NCBI RefSeq assembly: GCF_021390595.1
Contig: NZ_JAJEJR010000001.1
Location: forward strand, 992,001-1,056,000
From: Paraburkholderia sp. HP33-1
Lineage (GTDB): Bacteria > Pseudomonadota > Gammaproteobacteria > Burkholderiales > Burkholderiaceae
Length of the DNA stretch: 64,000 bases
Direction: 5' to 3'
Part shown: positions 19,512-29,959 of the stretch, piece after piece
Numbering within the stretch: the stretch's first letter is position 1
Layout of the letters: every line of letters begins with the position of its first letter
Made by a program: the position numbers and the translations under genes
Notes under the pieces: model-generated
What the model saw: the letters and a program-made list of their open reading frames with translations, nothing else
The model's database searches: none
Told to the model about the DNA's origin: nothing

Positions 19512-22500
19512 ATGTCAGATCCCCGCTTCGTTCATCTCCGCGTTCACTCCGAATTCTCGATTGCCGACGGCATCGTGCGTCTCGACGACATCGTCGCGGC
19601 GGCGGCCAAAGACGGTCAGGGTGCGCTCGCGCTCACCGATCTCGGCAATGCGTTCGGCCTCGTCCGTTTCTACAAGGAAGCGCGTGGCAAAGGGGTGAAA
19701 CCCATTGCCGGCTGCGACGTCTGGATCACCAATCCGGACGACCGCGACAAGCCTTCCCGTCTGCTGTTGCTGGTCAAGGACCGGCGCGGTTACCTGAACC
19801 TCTGCGAATTGCTCAGCAAGGCGTCGCTAACGAACCAATATCGCGGCCGGGCCGAAGTCGAAGCCGGCTGGCTCGAATCCGGGCTGGGCGAAGGGCTGCT
19901 CGCGATCTCGGGCGCGCAGCAAGGCGATATCGGTCTCGCGCTGGCGGCCGGTAACGAAGAGGCCGCAAAGCGCAACGCGCGGCATTGGGCGAAGGTGTTT
20001 CCGGGCGGCTTCTATATCGAGCTGCAGCGCTGCGGCCAGCCGGGCGGCGAGCAATACGTGCAGCAGGCTGTCGCGCTCGCGGCATCGCTGAAACTGCCGG
20101 TCGTCGCCACGCACCCCATGCAGTTCATGACGCCGGACGACTTCACCGCGCACGAAGCGCGCGTGTGTATTTCCGAAGGCGACATTCTCGCGAATCCGCG
20201 TCGTCAGAAACGCTTTACGGCCGAGCAGTATTTCCGTTCGCAACAGGAGATGGCCGAACTGTTCGCGGACATCCCGTCGGCGCTCGCGAACACGGTGCAG
20301 ATCGCCAAGCGCTGCAATCTGACGCTCGAACTCGGCAAGCCGAAGCTGCCGCTCTTTCCGACGCCCGACGGCATGTCGCTCGACGACTACCTCGTGCAGC
20401 TGTCGAAAGAGGGCCTCGAAAAGCGGCTCGAACAGCTGTATCCGGACGAGGCCGAGCGCGACGCACAGCGCGCGACGTACTACCAGCGCCTCGAATTCGA
20501 GTGCGGCACGATCATCAAGATGGGCTTTCCGGGCTACTTCCTGATCGTTGCGGACTTCATCAACTGGGCGAAGAACAACGGCGTACCGGTCGGTCCGGGC
20601 CGGGGGTCGGGCGCGGGTTCGCTGGTCGCCTATGCGCTCGGCGTGACCGATCTCGATCCGCTGCGCTACAACCTGCTGTTCGAGCGTTTCCTGAATCCGG
20701 AGCGGGTATCGATGCCCGACTTCGATATCGACTTCTGCCAGCACGGCCGCGATCGCGTGATCCAGTACGTGAAGGAAAAGTACGGTGCGAACGCGGTGTC
20801 ACAGATCGCGACGTTCGGCACGATGGCCGCGAAGGCGGCGGTGCGCGACATCGGCCGCGTGCTCGATCTCGGCTACATGTTCACGGACGGTATCGCGAAG
20901 CTGATCCCGTTCAAGCCGGGCAAGCACGTGACGATCGCCGACGCGATGAAGGAAGAGCCGCTCCTGCAGGAGCGCTTCGACAACGAAGACGAAGTGCACC
21001 AGCTGCTCGAACTCGCGCAGCGCGTGGAGGGCTTGACGCGTAACGTCGGCATGCACGCCGGCGGCGTGCTGATCGCGCCCGGCAAGCTGACCGATTTCTG
21101 CCCGCTCTATACGCAGGGCGACGAAAGCGGCGTCGTCAGCCAGTACGACAAGGACGACGTCGAAGCCGTCGGCCTCGTGAAGTTCGACTTTCTGGGCCTG
21201 ACCACGCTGACCATTCTGGATTGGGCCGAGCGCTACATCCGCCGCCTCGATCCGTCGAAGCAGGACTGGTCGTTGGGCCAGGTGCCGCTCGACGACCCGG
21301 CGTCGTTCTCGATCCTGAAGAAAGCGAACACGGTCGCCGTGTTCCAGCTGGAAAGCCGCGGCATGCAGGGCATGCTGAAGGACGCGCAGCCCGACCGCTT
21401 CGAGGACATCATCGCGCTCGTCGCGTTGTACCGTCCGGGTCCGATGGACCTGATCCCGAGCTTCTGCGCGCGTAAGCACGGCCGCGAAGTGGTGGAGTAT
21501 CCCGACCCGCGTGTGGAGCCTGTTCTGAAAGAGACCTACGGCATCATGGTCTACCAGGAGCAGGTGATGCAGATGGCGCAGATCATCGGCGGCTACTCGC
21601 TCGGTGGCGCCGACCTGCTGCGTCGCGCGATGGGTAAGAAGAAGGCCGAGGAAATGGCCGAGCATCGCGAGATCTTCGCTGAAGGTGCGGCGAAGAACGG
21701 TCTCACGCGCGAGAAGTCCGACGAAATCTTCGACCTGATGGAGAAGTTCGCGGGCTACGGCTTCAACAAGTCGCATGCGGCCGCCTATGCGCTGCTCGCG
21801 TACTACACCGCGTGGCTGAAGGCGCATCATCCGGCCGAATTCATGGCGGCCAATATGTCGCTTGCGATGGACGACACGGACAAGGTCAAGATCCTGTTCG
21901 AAGACTGCCTCGCAAACAGGATGGCCGTGCTGCCGCCGGACGTGAACCTGTCCGCGTATCGATTCGAGCCGGTCGCCGAAGCCGACGGCAAGCGCTCGCG
22001 CACGATCCGCTATGGTCTCGGCGCGATCAAGGGCAGCGGCCAGAACGCGATCGAAGAAATCCTGCGCGCGCGCGAAGAGGGTCGCTTCATCGACATCTTC
22101 GATTTCTGCAACCGCGTCGATCGTCGCATCGTCAATCGACGCACGATCGAGGCGCTGATTCGCGCCGGCGCGTTCGACACGCTGCATCCGAACCGCGCGC
22201 AACTGATCGCGTCCGTCTCGCTTGCGATGGAAGCGGCCGAGCAGGCGGCGGCCAATGCGCTGCAGGCGGGTCTGTTCGACATGGGAGACGCGCCGTCCCA
22301 GGGCCACGAACTCGTCGACGAACCCGAGTGGCCGGAAAAGCGCAAGCTGCAGGAAGAGAAGGCCGCGCTCGGCTTCTACCTGTCGGGCCACCTGTTCGAT
22401 GCATACAAGGACGAAGTGCGCCGCTTCGTGCGGCAGAAGATCGGTGAACTGAAGGAAGGGCGCGACAAGCTGGTCGCGGGCGTGATCGTGTCGCTGCGCA

Positions 22501-23069
22501 CGCAGATGACCCAGCGCGGCAAGATGCTGATCGCGCTGCTGGACGACGGCACCGGCCAGTGCGAAGTGACGGTCTTCAACGAGGTCTTCGAGGAGCACAA
22601 GCAACTGTTCAAGGAAGACGAACTGCTGGTCGTGCAGGGCCAGGCACGTAACGACGCATTCACGGGCGGCATCCGCTTCACCGTCGAAACGGTGATGGAT
22701 CTCGGCCGCGCGCGCTGCCGTTACGCGGACTCGGTCAAGGTGCAGATGAACGGCAAGGCGGACGCGCAGGCGTTACGCCGTGTGCTCGAAGCGCACACCG
22801 CGGGCAAGGACGAGCCGGCCGCGGCGGCCGCACCGGCGGCCGCGTCGCGCGGCAATAGCGGCGCACGGGGCGGCTTCGGCGGCGAGGGCGGCCGTCAGCG
22901 TCAGGCGGTGCAGATTCCGAACGGGCTTGCGGTGCAGGTCGTTTATCGCAGCGAGAACGCACAAGGCGAAATGCGTCTCGGCGATGCATGGCGCGTGAAG
23001 CCGACCGACGAACTGCTCGCCGCGCTGCGCGGCGAGTTGGCGGGAAGCTCGATCGAGATCGTGTATTGA
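19512..23069 (+). CDS. dnaE: DNA polymerase III alpha subunit
   Basis: The replicative polymerase, about 1185 aa. The N-terminal PHP domain begins RFVHLRVHSEFSIADG; the palm holds VGPGRGSGAGSLVAYALG and the catalytic aspartates of MPDFDIDFCQ (residues 403 and 405), with the third acidic residue in LVKFDFLGL. Helix-hairpin-helix and OB-fold regions (TQRGKMLIALLDDGTGQCEV) follow, and the C-terminus has an Ala-rich insert (EPAAAAAPAAASRG). The start at ATG 19512 gives MSDPRF; an in-frame ATG at 19503 overlaps a TACAAT -10-like hexamer (19499-19504), so that ATG may not be transcribed. No Shine-Dalgarno lies close to 19512. Confidence 0.95.
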   Translation: MSDPRFVHLRVHSEFSIADGIVRLDDIVAAAAKDGQGALALTDLGNAFGLVRFYKEARGKGVKPIAGCDVWITNPDDRDKPSRLLLLVKDRRGYLNLCELLSKASLTNQYRGRAEVEAGWLESGLGEGLLAISGAQQGDIGLALAAGNEEAAKRNARHWAKVFPGGFYIELQRCGQPGGEQYVQQAVALAASLKLPVVATHPMQFMTPDDFTAHEARVCISEGDILANPRRQKRFTAEQYFRSQQEMAELFADIPSALANTVQIAKRCNLTLELGKPKLPLFPTPDGMSLDDYLVQLSKEGLEKRLEQLYPDEAERDAQRATYYQRLEFECGTIIKMGFPGYFLIVADFINWAKNNGVPVGPGRGSGAGSLVAYALGVTDLDPLRYNLLFERFLNPERVSMPDFDIDFCQHGRDRVIQYVKEKYGANAVSQIATFGTMAAKAAVRDIGRVLDLGYMFTDGIAKLIPFKPGKHVTIADAMKEEPLLQERFDNEDEVHQLLELAQRVEGLTRNVGMHAGGVLIAPGKLTDFCPLYTQGDESGVVSQYDKDDVEAVGLVKFDFLGLTTLTILDWAERYIRRLDPSKQDWSLGQVPLDDPASFSILKKANTVAVFQLESRGMQGMLKDAQPDRFEDIIALVALYRPGPMDLIPSFCARKHGREVVEYPDPRVEPVLKETYGIMVYQEQVMQMAQIIGGYSLGGADLLRRAMGKKKAEEMAEHREIFAEGAAKNGLTREKSDEIFDLMEKFAGYGFNKSHAAAYALLAYYTAWLKAHHPAEFMAANMSLAMDDTDKVKILFEDCLANRMAVLPPDVNLSAYRFEPVAEADGKRSRTIRYGLGAIKGSGQNAIEEILRAREEGRFIDIFDFCNRVDRRIVNRRTIEALIRAGAFDTLHPNRAQLIASVSLAMEAAEQAAANALQAGLFDMGDAPSQGHELVDEPEWPEKRKLQEEKAALGFYLSGHLFDAYKDEVRRFVRQKIGELKEGRDKLVAGVIVSLRTQMTQRGKMLIALLDDGTGQCEVTVFNEVFEEHKQLFKEDELLVVQGQARNDAFTGGIRFTVETVMDLGRARCRYADSVKVQMNGKADAQALRRVLEAHTAGKDEPAAAAAPAAASRGNSGARGGFGGEGGRQRQAVQIPNGLAVQVVYRSENAQGEMRLGDAWRVKPTDELLAALRGELAGSSIEIVY

Positions 23070-23121
23070 GCGATGCCGATGGCGTGGTGGGCCGGTGCCG
23101 CGTGTACCGGCTAACCTTGGC

Positions 23122-23883
23122 TTACCGCCCGCCCGTTTTTTCCAGATGTGCCAGCTTCAGAAACCGGTAGTAGACCGTCTCCGCGTTGAACAGCGCGATC
23201 ATCAGCCCGGCGCGGCCGTCCAGAAATCCGCGTCGCAGCAGATAAGTCCGCACGAATGCCCACAAGCCGCGCCCGAGCGCGAGGCGAATACTGCCTTTCT
23301 GTCCGGCCTCGTAGCGCTGCCGCGCACCGGCTGTCGAATACGCATCGAGCTTGCGCAGCACGCTCTCGTAGTCCTCGTACGAGTAGTGCATCAGCTTGCC
23401 GGTCAGGCGTTGCGCGGGCGTGTCGAACACGAGTCGCTCGTGCACGAGGTCGTCGGAGAAGCGCGCGGTGCCGCGTTTGAACAGGCGCGGAATCCAGTCC
23501 GGATACCAGCCGCTGTGATGAATCCAGTGGCCGCAGAAACTCGACAGACGGTCCACCGCGTAGACGTCGGCGGCGGGTGCGACGAGCGTCGCGCGAATCG
23601 ATGCGGCCAGCTCCGGCGTGACTATTTCGTCGGCGTCGAGCGACAGGATCCAGCTTGTTGTCAGCGCATCGACCGCGCGGTTCTTTTGCGGGCCGAAGCC
23701 CGGCCAGTCGGTCTGTTCGATGACGCGAGCGCCGTGCGCGCGGGCGATGTCGGCGGTGCCGTCGGTGCTGCCGCCGTCGATCACGACGATCTGATCGGCA
23801 AAGGCCACGGCCTGCAGGCATTCGGCTAGCCGCGCCGCGGCGTTCCGGGTGATGATGGCAACGCCAAGAGAGATTTCTTGCAT
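23122..23883 (-). CDS. WaaE/LgtF-type beta-1,4-glucosyltransferase (LPS core, GT2)
   Basis: The 253-aa family-2 glycosyltransferase has the nucleotide-sugar binding start GVAIITRNAAARLAECL, VIDGGSTDGT and the DAD metal motif in ILSLDADEIVTPEL. The characteristic SSFCGHWIHHSGWYPDWIPR block and HERL ending define the branch that adds glucose to the inner-core heptose of LPS (WaaE, KdtX, LgtF). The ATG at 23883 was preferred to an upstream in-frame codon because it places the GT2 fold at the very N-terminus. It is divergent from msbA, consistent with an LPS locus. Confidence 0.82.
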   Translation of the reverse strand: MQEISLGVAIITRNAAARLAECLQAVAFADQIVVIDGGSTDGTADIARAHGARVIEQTDWPGFGPQKNRAVDALTTSWILSLDADEIVTPELAASIRATLVAPAADVYAVDRLSSFCGHWIHHSGWYPDWIPRLFKRGTARFSDDLVHERLVFDTPAQRLTGKLMHYSYEDYESVLRKLDAYSTAGARQRYEAGQKGSIRLALGRGLWAFVRTYLLRRGFLDGRAGLMIALFNAETVYYRFLKLAHLEKTGGR

Positions 23884-24105
23884 ACCTGAGTTGCGTGGAG
23901 GACGAAGTGACGGAGCGGGCCGCGACCCGGCCATCGAGCAGCGAGTATACACACCCCATCCGGCCCCACACCACAGCGCCGATCCGCCAGGTGTTCCGAG
24001 CGCCGGCCGTCATCTTCAACCGATTACAATGCTCTTTTTTGATATTCCACGCGGCGGCCCAATCGTGCGCCGCGTGCTCGCTGTTCCGCATTTCCAGAGG
24101 ATTCC

Positions 24106-25902
24106 TTGAGCGCGAAGCAAACGTTAAGCAAACCCATGGGTACAGGCGGCGATGCGTCGTCGCCGTCCGTCGTCCTGCGGCGCCTGTGGCCTTTCATCAA
24201 GCCGTTGCTCTGGGTTGTGGTGGGCGCGATCGTCGCGATGGCGGTGAGCGCCGGCACCGACGCCGCCATTCCCGCGCTGCTCAAGCCGCTGCTCGACAAG
24301 GGCTTCGGCTCGCATGCGGTCGACAAGACCAAGTGGCTCGTACCGATTGCGGTGATCGGCCTCGCGCTGATTCGCGGCATTGCGCAATACGCGTCCGGCT
24401 ATCTGCTCGCGTACGTGTCGAACAAGATCCTGCTCGAGCTGCGCCTGAAGATGTTCGACCGCATGATCCACACGAGCGTCGCGTTCTTCCAGCGCGAAAC
24501 CGCGAGCACGGTGATCAACGCGATCGTCTTCGAGGTCAACCAGATCCTCAACGTGCTGCTGAGCGTGATGGTCACCCTTGTGCGCGATTCGTTGACGGTG
24601 ATCTTCCTGCTTGGCTATCTGTTCTATCTGAACTGGCGCCTGACGCTGATCGTCGCGGTGCTGCTGCCGGGCATCGGCTGGCTGGTCGGGAAGATCAACC
24701 GCCGCCTGCGGCGCCTGAACCGCGAGCACCAGCTGCTGACCAACGAGCTCTCGTACATCGTCGAGGAGACGGTGGGCGGCTACAAGGTCGTCAAGGTGCA
24801 TAACGGCGAGCAGTACGAGATGGACCGCTTCGGCGCGATGAGCCGGCGTCTGCGCGGCTACGCGATGCGCATGACGGTGTCCGGCGGCCTCGCACAGCCG
24901 TTGACGCAGTTCCTCGCGTCGATCGCGCTCGCGGTCGTGATCACGATCGCGGTGGTGCAGTCGTCGTCGGATCAGACGACGGTCGGCGGCTTCGTCGCGT
25001 TCGTCACGTCGATGCTGCTGATCATCTCGCCGCTCAAGCATTTGATGGACGTGAACCAGCCGTTGCAGCGCGGCATGACAGCCGCCGAGCTGATCTTCGG
25101 CCTGATCGACGAGCCGGCCGAGCCGAAGGGTGGCGGCAAGCCGCTCGCTCGCGCGCGCGGCGAGGTCGAGTTCCGCGACGTGTCCTTCAACTACAGCACG
25201 AATTCCACGCACAACCGTCACACGCTCGACCAGGTGTCGTTCAAGGTCGCGCCGGGCGAGATGGTCGCGCTCGCGGGTCCGTCGGGCAGCGGCAAGACCA
25301 CGCTCGTGAACCTGCTGCCGCGCTTCTTCGATCCGACCGGCGGCGCGATTCTGGTCGACGGCGTCGCGCTGCCCGAATACGACCTGCACGCGCTGCGCAG
25401 CCAGATCGCGATGGTGAGCCAGGACGTCGTGCTGTTCAACGACACGATCGCGCACAACGTCGCGTACGGGCAGGAGGTCAATGCGGAGAAGGTCAAGGCC
25501 GCACTGCGCGCGGCGAACCTGTGGGACACCGTGCAGGCGATGCCGCAGGGCATCGAGACGCTCGTCGGCGACAACGGCATGATGCTCTCGGGCGGCCAGC
25601 GCCAGCGTCTCGCGATCGCGCGCGCGATCTACAAGGACGCGCCGATCCTGATTCTCGACGAAGCGACGTCGGCGCTCGATTCCGAGTCCGAGCGCCATGT
25701 GCAGTCGGCGCTCGAAACGCTGATGAAGGGCCGCACGACGCTCGTGATCGCGCACCGGCTCTCGACGATCGAGCGCGCCGACCGCATCCTCGTGATGGAG
25801 GCGGGGCGGATCGTCGAGCGCGGCAGCCATCGCGAGCTGCTCGAGCACGGCGGCTTGTACGCGCATCTGCATCGAATCCAGTTCCAGCAAAGCGAGGCTT
25901 GA
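24106..25902 (+). CDS. msbA: Lipid A export ABC transporter (ATP-binding/permease)
   Basis: The 598-aa half-transporter flips lipid A-core across the inner membrane. The six-helix domain (about 20-320) is followed by an ATPase with Walker [11 protein letters not shown], signature [14 protein letters not shown] and Walker [13 protein letters not shown], and the switch [14 protein letters not shown]. The start appears to be TTG at 24106, with AGAGG at 24096-24100 five nt away; an ATG lies ten codons further on but has a poor ribosome site. A TACAAT box at about 24025 is the likely -10. The neighbouring glycosyltransferase and ligase genes support the LPS role. Confidence 0.92.
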   Translation: MSAKQTLSKPMGTGGDASSPSVVLRRLWPFIKPLLWVVVGAIVAMAVSAGTDAAIPALLKPLLDKGFGSHAVDKTKWLVPIAVIGLALIRGIAQYASGYLLAYVSNKILLELRLKMFDRMIHTSVAFFQRETASTVINAIVFEVNQILNVLLSVMVTLVRDSLTVIFLLGYLFYLNWRLTLIVAVLLPGIGWLVGKINRRLRRLNREHQLLTNELSYIVEETVGGYKVVKVHNGEQYEMDRFGAMSRRLRGYAMRMTVSGGLAQPLTQFLASIALAVVITIAVVQSSSDQTTVGGFVAFVTSMLLIISPLKHLMDVNQPLQRGMTAAELIFGLIDEPAEPKGGGKPLARARGEVEFRDVSFNYSTNSTHNRHTLDQVSFKVAPGEMVALAGPSGSGKTTLVNLLPRFFDPTGGAILVDGVALPEYDLHALRSQIAMVSQDVVLFNDTIAHNVAYGQEVNAEKVKAALRAANLWDTVQAMPQGIETLVGDNGMMLSGGQRQRLAIARAIYKDAPILILDEATSALDSESERHVQSALETLMKGRTTLVIAHRLSTIERADRILVMEAGRIVERGSHRELLEHGGLYAHLHRIQFQQSEA

Positions 25903-26033
25903 TCGGGCGCACGGCGAAAGGGGGCACTAGCGCGTTTGCCGCCGCCCCCGCGACTGGATTCGCCGTGCCTAGCAGTCACCGATCAGATGCACGAACTGCG
26001 ACGCGTCACTGAACACGGCCAGGCGCGCTGTCT

Positions 26034-27059
26034 TCAGGACTTTCTGCCGCGCACGACCCGCTTGATCCAGAGGCCCGGCGCATAGACCGCCGGACAGCTC
26101 GAATACATCAACATCCGAATCCGCAACCCAAGCTTCACGTCGGCGCTGCGCGTCACCAGCCCGATGCGTTCGCCGAGGCTGCCCGCTTCGAACATCGCGT
26201 GGATGAACTGCTCGCGCGCAAGCTTCGGCGCCATGGCCGCGCGCATGCGTTCGCCGATGCCGGCGGTCTCCGCGTCGCGCTGGAGCTGCGCGAGCTCCGC
26301 GAGTCCGTAGCGATTGCTCTGCCGCATCCGCGCGATCAGCTCATCGACCGACTGGTAGCGGCGCTTGCGCGATAGCCCGCCGCGCCGGTAGCGCACCAGC
26401 GGCTCGCGCAGACTGATCGCGCCGCCCGACAGGATCGCGCGCAGCACCATGATCTGATCCTCGGCCGCGGCACCGGGCAGCATCGGCCCGAAGCGCTCGA
26501 TCAGGCGTCGCGACCACGTGTGCGCCGCGCCGATCAGCCAGGGACGCTCGGCAAGCCAGTCGTCGAAGCTGCGGTAGCGATCGAGCTCGGTCGGGCTCAC
26601 ACGCTCGTGCACGTGACCCGCTTCGTCCATGTCGGCGAGATCGCTCGCGATCAGGTCGGGGCGCCGCCCGTGCGCGAGCCAGCAGTCGACAACGCGCGCG
26701 CAGCGCTCGGGCGCCGACATGTCGTCGCCGGCGGCGACGAACAGCAGTTCGCCGTGCGCGAGCTGCGCGAGTTGCGACAGGTGCGCGCTGATGCCCTGGT
26801 TCTCGGTGTTGCGTCGCGCGATCACGCGATGCGGCCCGCTGTAGCCGGCGAGCGCCGCGTCGATTGCGGCGGAGGTGGCGTCGCTGGACGCGTCGTCGGA
26901 GATGATGATTTCGAGCGGCTCGTAGGTTTGCGCGAGCGCGCTGCGCACGGCGTCGCCGATCTGCTGGGCCTGGTTGTAGGCGATCACGAGCATCGAGACG
27001 AGCGGGCGGGCGCTGTCGTCGGTTGGGGCGGTTGGGGCGGGCGGCAGGCTATCGGTCAT
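26034..27059 (-). CDS. Family 2 glycosyltransferase
   Basis: The 341-aa protein has the GT-A fold start VSMLVIAYNQAQQIGDAVRS, then EIIISDDASSDAT and the acidic metal-binding motif in LLFVAAGDDMSAPER. The region PGAAAEDQIMVLRAI supplies the likely catalytic base. It probably adds a sugar to LPS O-antigen or core, judging by its place between msbA and waaL. The C-terminus ends VVRGRKS; the sequence just after the stop stays open and GC3-biased in a shifted frame (see findings), so the native C-terminus may be longer. Confidence 0.8.
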   Translation of the reverse strand: MTDSLPPAPTAPTDDSARPLVSMLVIAYNQAQQIGDAVRSALAQTYEPLEIIISDDASSDATSAAIDAALAGYSGPHRVIARRNTENQGISAHLSQLAQLAHGELLFVAAGDDMSAPERCARVVDCWLAHGRRPDLIASDLADMDEAGHVHERVSPTELDRYRSFDDWLAERPWLIGAAHTWSRRLIERFGPMLPGAAAEDQIMVLRAILSGGAISLREPLVRYRRGGLSRKRRYQSVDELIARMRQSNRYGLAELAQLQRDAETAGIGERMRAAMAPKLAREQFIHAMFEAGSLGERIGLVTRSADVKLGLRIRMLMYSSCPAVYAPGLWIKRVVRGRKS

Positions 27060-27240
27060 GGAGTCGGGACGAAGGCGATTGGCCTAGATTCTAGCCGCTG
27101 ACAGCCGCGCCGCGCGACGCACGCGACAAACGAGGGCGCCCCGACCTGAGCTCTGCGAAACCCATCCTTTACAATTGCCGCTGCCCCGAAACTGCGCACC
27201 CGCGGCCTCACCCGCGCGTGCGCCTCACCGAGACCGACCC

Positions 27241-28335
27241 TTGTCAGAGCCGACCCGCGACCCGAACCGCCGTCCCCTCATCGACATCGCGCTGACCGCC
27301 CAGGCGCTGAAGAACAGCGGCGGCGCCGAGCGCTATACGCGCGACGTGATCGCCGGCCTGCATCGCATGGGTGTGCGCCCGACCTTGTTCGCGCGCGAGA
27401 TCGACCGCGCGCTGCCGGAGGCCGCGTGGATCGACGCGCAGCCGCTCAACGTGCGCTGGGCGCCGCGCAAGCTGCGCAACCTCGCGTTCGATTGGCGTCT
27501 GAAGCAGCGTTTGAAGCGGCATCGCCCGGCGTGCGTGTTCTCGATCAATCACTCGACGCATGCCGACGTCGCTTTGTGCGGCGGCACGCATCCGGGCTCG
27601 CTCGAAGCCGCGGGCCGCGCGCCGCGGCGAAGCGACGAGTGGCAGATCGAACTCGAGCGGCGCGTGTACACGCGGGCGCACGGGATCGTCGCGCATTCGC
27701 AGTTGATGAGCCGCGAGTTGCAGCGTTTCTATGACGTGCCGGCCGCACGCATCGACGTGCTCTATCCACCGGTCGACACCGAACGCTTCAAGCCGCTCGA
27801 CGACGCCGCGCGCGCGGCCGTGCGCCGCCAGCTTGGCGTGCCCGACGATCGCGTGATGTTCGTGTTCTCGTCGACGAGTCACGAGCGCAAGGGCTATCCG
27901 TTGCTCGAAGCGTTTTTTTCGCGCACGACGCTGCCGGTCTGCCTCGTCGTGGCGGGCCGCCCGGTGCCGAAGACCGGCGATACGATCCGTTACGCGGGCT
28001 ACAGCAAGGAGATCGAGAAGCTGTTCGCGGCCGCCGATTTCACGGTCGTCGCGTCGGCGTACGAGCCGTTCGGGCTCGTCGGCGTCGAGTCGGTGATGTG
28101 CGGCACGCCGCTCGTGATCGCCGACAACGTCGGCTCGGCGGAGACCGTGACAGGTGCGGCGAAGATCGGATTCTCGCGGCAGTCGGAGGGCAGTTTCGAG
28201 CGCGCGATCGAGCAGGCGGTCGAGCGCGCGAAGATCGGCGCTGCGCGGATAGCTGCGCCGCGCGCTAGCCTCGTGTACGACCCGGGCGTCGACGCGCACG
28301 TCGCGGCGCTCTACGAGGTGTTCACGCGAGCATGA
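27241..28335 (+). CDS. Family 4 (GT-B) glycosyltransferase
   Basis: A retaining GT-B glycosyltransferase of about 364 aa. The donor-binding C-terminal half has FVFSSTSHERKGYPLLEAF and the E-x7-E signature in SAYEPFGLVGVESVMCGTP; the N-terminal acceptor half begins IDIALTAQALKNSGGAERYT. The start is uncertain: no ATG fits, TTG 27241 gives an N-terminus close to the fold, and the earlier TTG at 27175 overlaps a TACAAT -10-like element (27170-27175). Likely part of LPS or exopolysaccharide assembly, divergent from the preceding GT2 gene. Confidence 0.8.
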   Translation: MSEPTRDPNRRPLIDIALTAQALKNSGGAERYTRDVIAGLHRMGVRPTLFAREIDRALPEAAWIDAQPLNVRWAPRKLRNLAFDWRLKQRLKRHRPACVFSINHSTHADVALCGGTHPGSLEAAGRAPRRSDEWQIELERRVYTRAHGIVAHSQLMSRELQRFYDVPAARIDVLYPPVDTERFKPLDDAARAAVRRQLGVPDDRVMFVFSSTSHERKGYPLLEAFFSRTTLPVCLVVAGRPVPKTGDTIRYAGYSKEIEKLFAAADFTVVASAYEPFGLVGVESVMCGTPLVIADNVGSAETVTGAAKIGFSRQSEGSFERAIEQAVERAKIGAARIAAPRASLVYDPGVDAHVAALYEVFTRA

Positions 28336-28377
28336 GGGCGGCGGCCCGTGTTCGGGTTGCCGCTTCTTCCTGCACGA

Positions 28378-29673
28378 TCAATCGCGCGACTGCGTCTCGC
28401 GCACTAGTGCCGCCGGCATGGCTCGCGCTTCGCTTTGCAACTCGCGTTTGCGCGCATCGATGACCGCCAGCAGCGTCGTCACCAGCGAGGCGAGCAACAC
28501 CGTCACCATGTTCGGCACCAGCACGTCGATCGTGAGCCCGAAGATCACCGTGCTCGTCGCGACCGCGAGACCCGAGTACGACGCGGCGCGAATCGCCGGA
28601 TCGGTGGCATGCCGGTCTCGCCAGAAATACACCGTGATCCCGTAGTAGAACAGCAACAGGCAGATCACGCCGACTGCGCCCATCTCGGCGAGCGTCGAGA
28701 AAAAGTCGCTATGCGCGCGCTCGTTGACGATCTCGGCCTTCACTTCGCCGCGCTTCGCCATCGCGCCGAGCTCGTCGACCAGATGGCCCTTGCCTATGCC
28801 CCATACCGGATGCCGCTCGAACATCATCCGCGACGCGTCCCACAGTTCCAGGCGCAGGCCGGTGGCCGTGAAGTCCTCGCCCCTGTGCATCATCGACACG
28901 TCGTTCGGCACCTCGGCAAGGCGCTTCTGCACCCGTCCGGTCGACAGCAACCCGCCCGCCGCGATCACGATCGCGAACGTCGCGATCAAGAGGCGCTTCT
29001 TGTGTGTGAACCAGTGGTACTGCATGCCGAGCAGCACGACGAACACCGGGACTGCGAGCCAGCCGCCGCGCGAGCCCGACAGAAACGATCCATAGCCGCC
29101 CGCCACCAGCGCGAGGACGCGCGGCACCAGCACGCGCCAGTCGCGCGGATTGTCCCAGCCAAGCGTGAACACCGCCAGGAACCCGAGCAGCAGCGAGGTA
29201 TCGCCGAACGGAATCGCGTTCGTGTACGAGTTGTTCAGGCGGTTCGCGTCGGTCCAGCCGCCGGGCGGCTGATTGATGATCGCCCACGCGGCGACCGCAA
29301 GCGCACCGGCCGCACAGCCCCAGCCGATCATGCGCAGATTGCGTGACGGCAATTGCCGCAGCAGCAGGAACACCAGCAGCGCGAGCACGAAGCGCGACAC
29401 CGAGTCGAACTCGCGTGGCAGCCAGTAGCCGAGCACCAGTTGCTGCGCGCCGATCCCGACGACGAAGGCGAGCATGCCGATCGTGAACCAGCGGTAGGTG
29501 CGCAGGGCGGAGAAATAGCCCGGCATGCGCCGGTTGGCGATGGCCGCGCCGAGCGCGAGCGCGACGAGTGCGAAAAAGCAGTAGCCGGTGCCGCCGCGCC
29601 ACATCAGATTGACCGCGGGCGCGAGAAACAGCAGAGCCGTCGTGAGCCAGACCAGACTGGATGCAAAAATCAT
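28378..29673 (-). CDS. waaL: O-antigen ligase-type polytopic membrane protein
   Basis: The 431-aa protein has about ten to twelve hydrophobic segments and the long periplasmic loop typical of the Wzy_C/WaaL family, containing the conserved RLELWDASRMMFERHPVWG and VNERAHSDFFSTLAEMG, with Arg and His residues known to matter in WaaL. WaaL joins undecaprenyl-linked O-antigen to lipid A-core in the periplasm. A Wzy polymerase would look similar, so the ligase label rests on the msbA/core-transferase context. Confidence 0.75.
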   Translation of the reverse strand: MIFASSLVWLTTALLFLAPAVNLMWRGGTGYCFFALVALALGAAIANRRMPGYFSALRTYRWFTIGMLAFVVGIGAQQLVLGYWLPREFDSVSRFVLALLVFLLLRQLPSRNLRMIGWGCAAGALAVAAWAIINQPPGGWTDANRLNNSYTNAIPFGDTSLLLGFLAVFTLGWDNPRDWRVLVPRVLALVAGGYGSFLSGSRGGWLAVPVFVVLLGMQYHWFTHKKRLLIATFAIVIAAGGLLSTGRVQKRLAEVPNDVSMMHRGEDFTATGLRLELWDASRMMFERHPVWGIGKGHLVDELGAMAKRGEVKAEIVNERAHSDFFSTLAEMGAVGVICLLLFYYGITVYFWRDRHATDPAIRAASYSGLAVATSTVIFGLTIDVLVPNMVTVLLASLVTTLLAVIDARKRELQSEARAMPAALVRETQSRD

Positions 29674-29959
29674 AGGTCTACGTTATCGATGAACACACTA
29701 CCGTTCCGGTGGTGAAATTGCAGGGGGGCCGGACCATTTGAATCCTTCCAAGACGGTAGAGCGATCCGGATTATAACCATGTGTTTCCTTGCGAAATGCT
29801 TGCTGCCGCACGCGCCAGGGTGCCACGGGGCTCCGGCATGCGCTGGGGCGCACGGGCGGCGTCTGTCGTGCGAGCAGGCGGGGGCGGTACAATCGCGCGA
29901 CATTCATGGCCGGTGCGCGGCGCAGACCGCGCCCGTGCCCAGCTCAACGGACCGACCCG

